Shown in pieces: positions 59,898-64,000 of a DNA stretch of 64,000 bases; position 1 is the stretch's first letter; each line of letters starts with the position of its first letter. Under the pieces are notes generated by a model. That model had not been told where the DNA came from. It made no database searches and was given only the letters and a program-made list of their open reading frames with translations. The position numbers and the translations under genes are program-made. This DNA is from Clavaria fumosa. Lineage: Eukaryota; Basidiomycota; Agaricomycetes; Agaricales; Clavariaceae. The stretch is from positions 2,108,001 to 2,172,000 of the forward strand of contig OX637799.1 in NCBI GenBank assembly GCA_951802425.1, in the 5' to 3' direction.

Positions 59898-62800
59898 ATG
59901 GATAGCAGCTTGTCTCTCGCGTCAGCTGATCTCACCTCTACCAACGGTCTCAATAACGCGTCTACTTCACCCAAGTCTTCTCCCACGAAGCGGGGTCCCC
60001 TTCGTTTCAGGTTTAGCAGGAGGCCAAATACTTCCGCTGGCATTGTTTCCTCTGTTTCTGCGTCTACCTCATCATCATTATCATCGCCTGCTGCATTCTC
60101 AGGTGGTACAAGCACCGCCGCGCCTCCGCGCAAGCTGTCCAAGCTAAAGAGCGCGTTGTCTCGGACAATTAGCAACCCTAGCGAAGCCAACCTAAACGCT
60201 GTCTACCCTCGCACCTCTACGTCCTCCATTTCCGCCCCTGCTTTCGTATCTCAGCAGACCCCTTCGTCGCCTCCCCTCCGGCCATGGCTTTCTCGGCCCC
60301 GCAGCTCGTCCCTGACTACCCGCCCGTCTCCTGTCCCTTCCTCATCGTCCCTGTCGGATCCGTTTATCCGGGACGACTCATCCGCCTCGTTTCTCACCTC
60401 CCGCTCTAGCCACGGTCGTCAATCCCCGGCCCCCTCAACAGTCGTCCAATCCACATCCGTTATAAACACGATCGCTAAGCTCGATCTCCTCGGTCCGTCC
60501 GAGCCGCGCAAGGAACGCGAGAGGTCAGTTTCCCCAGACTTACCCATGCAGATGCCCCCAAACGAGGACGAGTATTGGGACCCTCGTGACCTTATTCTAC
60601 CTGCCAAGCCCTTTATAGGGTACAGTCGCAGCGAGATCGATCTATCCAATCGTCATCAACCCACGTTTGACCTTCCCACGCAGCCTCCACTGCCATCACC
60701 CCCGCAGCCTCTTTCATCTTATCCCCATGCGCTGCGACCCAGGGACTATCCTCCCCCCTCTCCAGCAGTAGAGATACCAACTCCAACCTACGTCACCCGC
60801 CATATTGCTGACGTACCCGAGGATGCGTATTTAGGCAGCTGCGATGGGGATGCTTCTGACAGCGGCTGGGCTGCCTCCACATGGCCCATGCCACTTGCCG
60901 AGTCTGTAGAGCAGCCGAGGCTGATGTCTCCAGCCTTATCGGGAACAGGCACTGCGGCTTTCAGGGACGACACGTCCCAATTGTCCCGTCATCACCATCA
61001 ACATCAGTTTTTACATCAGCATCTGCCCCTCCACCAGCCCTCCACCATACCCATCCCTCAGAACGGACAAACTGTTTTGCCACCCCAACATCGTGGCCTT
61101 GATCACAGCCCATCGTCCATCATGCCGCCATTAGGACGCACTCCTAGCAAAGCAGGCTCCGGCCCTGGCTACGCGTATGGAAACCAACACGATTGGGTAG
61201 TCGTGGAAGGACCAGAGAAAGAACGAGGCCGACAACACAAAGAACGACGGCGAGAACGACACGCACGCCCTTCTCCCGTTGCCGAATCTCCGACTCCTTT
61301 TTCAATGACAATGCCAACGACGACGACGACGACATCGGTGGCGACGACGCCTACGCCGACACGAAAGACATGTTTGAGGCATAGCCCTCACCGTGACCCA
61401 CAACGGACCCCTTCGCTGCCGTCCTCGCAGGACACGCTGTCGAGCATACCCCTGACCGCGTTCAACACCGCGGACCGTGCCATTCTGCATGAGCTCAAGG
61501 AGCACATGCGTGTACGCGAAGAGCAGTTCGTCCCGCGTGGCCCATACGCGCCGCACGAGGGGGCTGGCGGCGGACATGGTGGCGGTGGCGGTGGCGTTCG
61601 CGTTGCGGGGTCTGGCGGCGTGCCCGGGTGCGGTCTGTGGGAGCAGAGTCGCGGCGGAGGGCGGCACCACCCGTTCCCCAAGGAGGAGGTGCCCTATCCA
61701 CGGAGCTATGAGCGTGAGGTCCTCGACCTGTGAGTCCGGCCCGCTCTCTCTCTGTTCTCGCTGGCCTGCTGAGGGACGCGATACGACTCGATCGCTGTGG
61801 GAACCGCGGCTCTTTTTGGTACGGGGGCGTTTTGTGGTGCGCGCTTTTGGCCGGGGCGTTGCAGAGACGTGTGGGAGATGGCGTTTTGGCAGCGGCTGAG
61901 CGCGAGCCTGACGTGGCACGCATTCGGGAAGGATGAGGTGCCGACACGCGTGCTGGATGTAGGGTGTGGGACGGGGACGTGGGTACTAGACTCGGCGCGC
62001 GTGTGGACCAAATGCCACTTCGTCGGCCTGGATGTCGTCCCGCTACACCCTGACCTACAGCAGGTGGGCTCCATCGATCTCGCGAATCGGATCACGTGGG
62101 TACAGGCGAACTTGTGCGTTACTTTTCTTTTCCTCTTTTCTTTTTTTGCTTTATCTCATACTGTATTTTTTATCCTTCCCTCGCTCTCGCGTATGTGCGG
62201 GTATTCCTATTTCGCGTAGTTTAGATGGATTACCCTTTCAAGATGAAGAGTTCGACTTTGTGTGAGTTAACTGTGCTTGCCTCTTGGCTGGTCGTTTTTG
62301 CCGGTTGGTCTCACGGGAGACATCTAAGGCGGGTGCATAGAATCGCGAGAGGTGTACCCGAAGATAAGGTTGCTTATTTCTGCCCTTTTTGCTTGTTGCG
62401 TGACCGCTCACTACTGCGCACCCCAGTGGGATTTACTACTGGAGGTCACTCGCAGCTACTTTTCTTCGAAGAGCGCCTCATTTTAACGACTCCTCTTAGG
62501 AGATCACACGGGTCATGAAGTCTGGCGCGCCATTTGAGGTGTGTCGCAAGCAATGCGCTCGCGCTTGTTCTTGGGTTGTTTATCCGTTTCTGTCGTAGCT
62601 GATGGAAGAAGATCTCTTCTTTCCGGGCAGCATGACCGCTGCCTCGGAGCCTGACCTGGATATGTCCAACGATGATGACGACGGCGGCGACGACAACATC
62701 GGCCCGCATGATGATGGCGACGGCCGACGCCAAGCGCCGGATACAAGTGACAACGCCGCTCCCCCGCTCCCGCTGCCGGGTGCGTCAGACCCTGCGGAGA

Positions 62801-64000
62801 AGGGGGAGCCCGAACGGCGGCCGTCGACTACGACGATCCCGGAGCCGTTGCCGGACACTGCGGACGAACGGTGGGTGCTGAAGTCGCAAGTGACGACACA
62901 TGTGGAGGCGACGACAGCGGCGACGGCGACGGCGACGGCGACGCAAGCGATGACGTCTCTGTCGTCGTCGTCGTCGTCGTCGTTTCCCCCGCCGAAGGGC
63001 GTGTCGAAGCTCGTCTGGTCGAAGCAACCTGTGGCCGCCCCGACGGGCAGGGCGTCCTTCAGCGTCAGCAGCAGCGAGAGCGGGGGCGGGGGCCGCAGCG
63101 GGGGCGGGGGGCGGAGCGGGGGCAGCCACGCCAACGGCACGAAGCTCCACAAGAACGGCAGCGGCGGGGGCGGCGGGAGCGACGACGCGCACTACCTGCC
63201 GTTCCGCATGAGCCTGCACATGTCGCGGTTCGGGAGCCCCGCGTCGTCCGCGGTGTCGCTGTTCAGCACGCTGGGCGGGCTCGCGGGCCCGCACGGCATA
63301 CTCACGTCGTCGATCTCGTCGACGGGCCGGCGGCTCTCGTCGACCCTTGCGGGGCGCACGTCGCAGGAGTGGGTAGGGGCGGGTGCGGGCCCTCCTGGCA
63401 GCGCCGCCGCCAGCGCCGCCGCCGCCGCTGCTGCTGCTCTGCACTCCCCGACTAACCATAAACGGGCTAACCACCATCCTCATTCGTCATTCCATCACCA
63501 CCACCATCCACACCCACACCCACCCCTCTTCCGCCGGACGGCATCGAGAGACGCTGCCCGGACTGCGGGCCCCGTGCACAAGCTGGCGGGGACGGCGGTG
63601 CAGCAGCAGCACCCGGTCCTGTCGCGCCCGCCGCCGCGGTCGCCCCAGAACCCAAGGGACCACTCCTTGCTGGAGGTGATCTACACGGAGATGCACGCGT
63701 CGCGGTTCATCAACCTCGCCCCGCTGTCACTCCTGAACAGCATGCTGGCGCTGCACTTCAAAGGTGGGCCGATGTATCCTTCGCAATACCTTCTTTTTTT
63801 TTTTTTTCGAGCCCCAAAAAATATGGGACTCACGTTCTTCCATTTTACAGGCGTGCGGAGCCATCCTCCGTTGCAGGTTGCGTTCCCCCCGCTCAGTCCG
63901 AAACCCCGCCGCACCCGTGCCCAGGCCGCCGACGACGACGGGGACGGGGACGACGACGACCTCCTTTTGTCGTCCGATTCGGAGTCGAACAGGAGCGAGC
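59898..64000 (+). CDS. Large SAM-dependent methyltransferase-like protein, cut by the window edge
   Basis: A long Ser/Pro-rich N-terminal part (59,898-61,730; MDSSLSLASADLTSTNG...) leads into ILHELKEHMRVREEQFVPRG and RSYEREVLDL. An intron with GTGAGT donor (about 61,731-61,861) joins DVWEMAFWQRLSASLTWHAF to the SAM-binding motif VLDVGCGTGTWVLDSA and HFVGLDVVPLHPDL, then GLPFQDEEFDFV (post-I motif). The methyltransferase continues through RVMKSGAPFELMEEDLFFPG into a huge low-complexity region (Ser, Gly, Ala, His and Asp runs, 62,640-63,600), then LLEVIYTEMHASRFINLAPL. Later exons run past 64,000. This architecture, with inserts splitting a class I methyltransferase, is seen in basidiomycetes; the substrate is unknown. 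Confidence 0.8.

Overview
This is a nuclear window from a filamentous basidiomycete fungus, most likely an Agaricomycete. The evidence is compact genes with many 50-60 bp GT..AG introns, typical fungal housekeeping genes (ETF-QO, CDC37, deoxyhypusine hydroxylase, MRT4, ERV46, VPS45, Miro), a tyrosine-recombinase (Ngaro-type) retrotransposon, a pogo element and a TPR-type NLR. I cannot name the species.

The window has two compartments. About 2.1-29.6 kb is a transposon island, CpG-poor and rich in TG/CA. From about 36 kb to the end is a CpG-rich, gene-dense region. About 29.8-36 kb is the junction; it holds a large NLR-like gene with a 17-unit TPR array and, just upstream of it, a foldback element built of inverted CTG/CCG-type triplet repeats.

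Island, left to right: featureless sequence to 2.1 kb; a small foldback element with CATCAG ends (2.36-2.61 kb); a complete Ngaro/DIRS-type retroelement with split direct repeats (3,551-9,118, minus); purine-rich minisatellite DNA holding a 1.25 kb solo LTR (TSD AGAGG); a deleted Tc1-like transposon with long terminal inverted repeats; older LTR fragments; a second LTR-like family holding a 290 bp solo LTR (TSD ATACC) and a 311 bp hAT MITE (TSD ACTGTGTT); then an 8.2 kb element (21,338-29,549) with about 150 bp TIRs and a perfect 8 bp TSD (TACCTAAC). That large element contains two inverted copies of an IWS1-like transcription-factor pseudogene and a pogo transposase pseudogene, itself cut by an 866 bp hAT element (TSD CTCATCAG) and a 1.38 kb solo LTR (TSD TGAAG). 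A hairpin TA-MITE sits in its right TIR.

A recurring sign in the island is decay by CpG to TpG/CpA change. Most premature stops I could place in the pogo and Ngaro genes are TGA where Arg (CGA) would fit, and two Asp-to-Asn changes at catalytic sites of the reverse transcriptase/RNase H fit the same change. The NLR's TPR part is also nearly CpG-free, yet its frame is open.

Gene-dense half, in order: ETF-QO (+), CDC37 (-), AAGAB/IRC6-like adaptin-binding protein (+), deoxyhypusine hydroxylase (-), MRT4 (+), ERV46 (-), VPS45 (-), an unrecognised 118-aa protein (+), Miro/GEM1 (+), a VWA-domain protein (+), a G-patch-like protein (-), a secreted beta-lactamase-fold hydrolase lacking the usual SxxK lysine (+), and a long low-complexity SAM methyltransferase running off the right end (+). 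Several pairs are divergent with short shared promoters (83-417 bp). These genes serve separate housekeeping roles (respiration, Hsp90 clients, eIF5A hypusination, 60S assembly, vesicle traffic, mitochondrial transport) and do not form a functional cluster.
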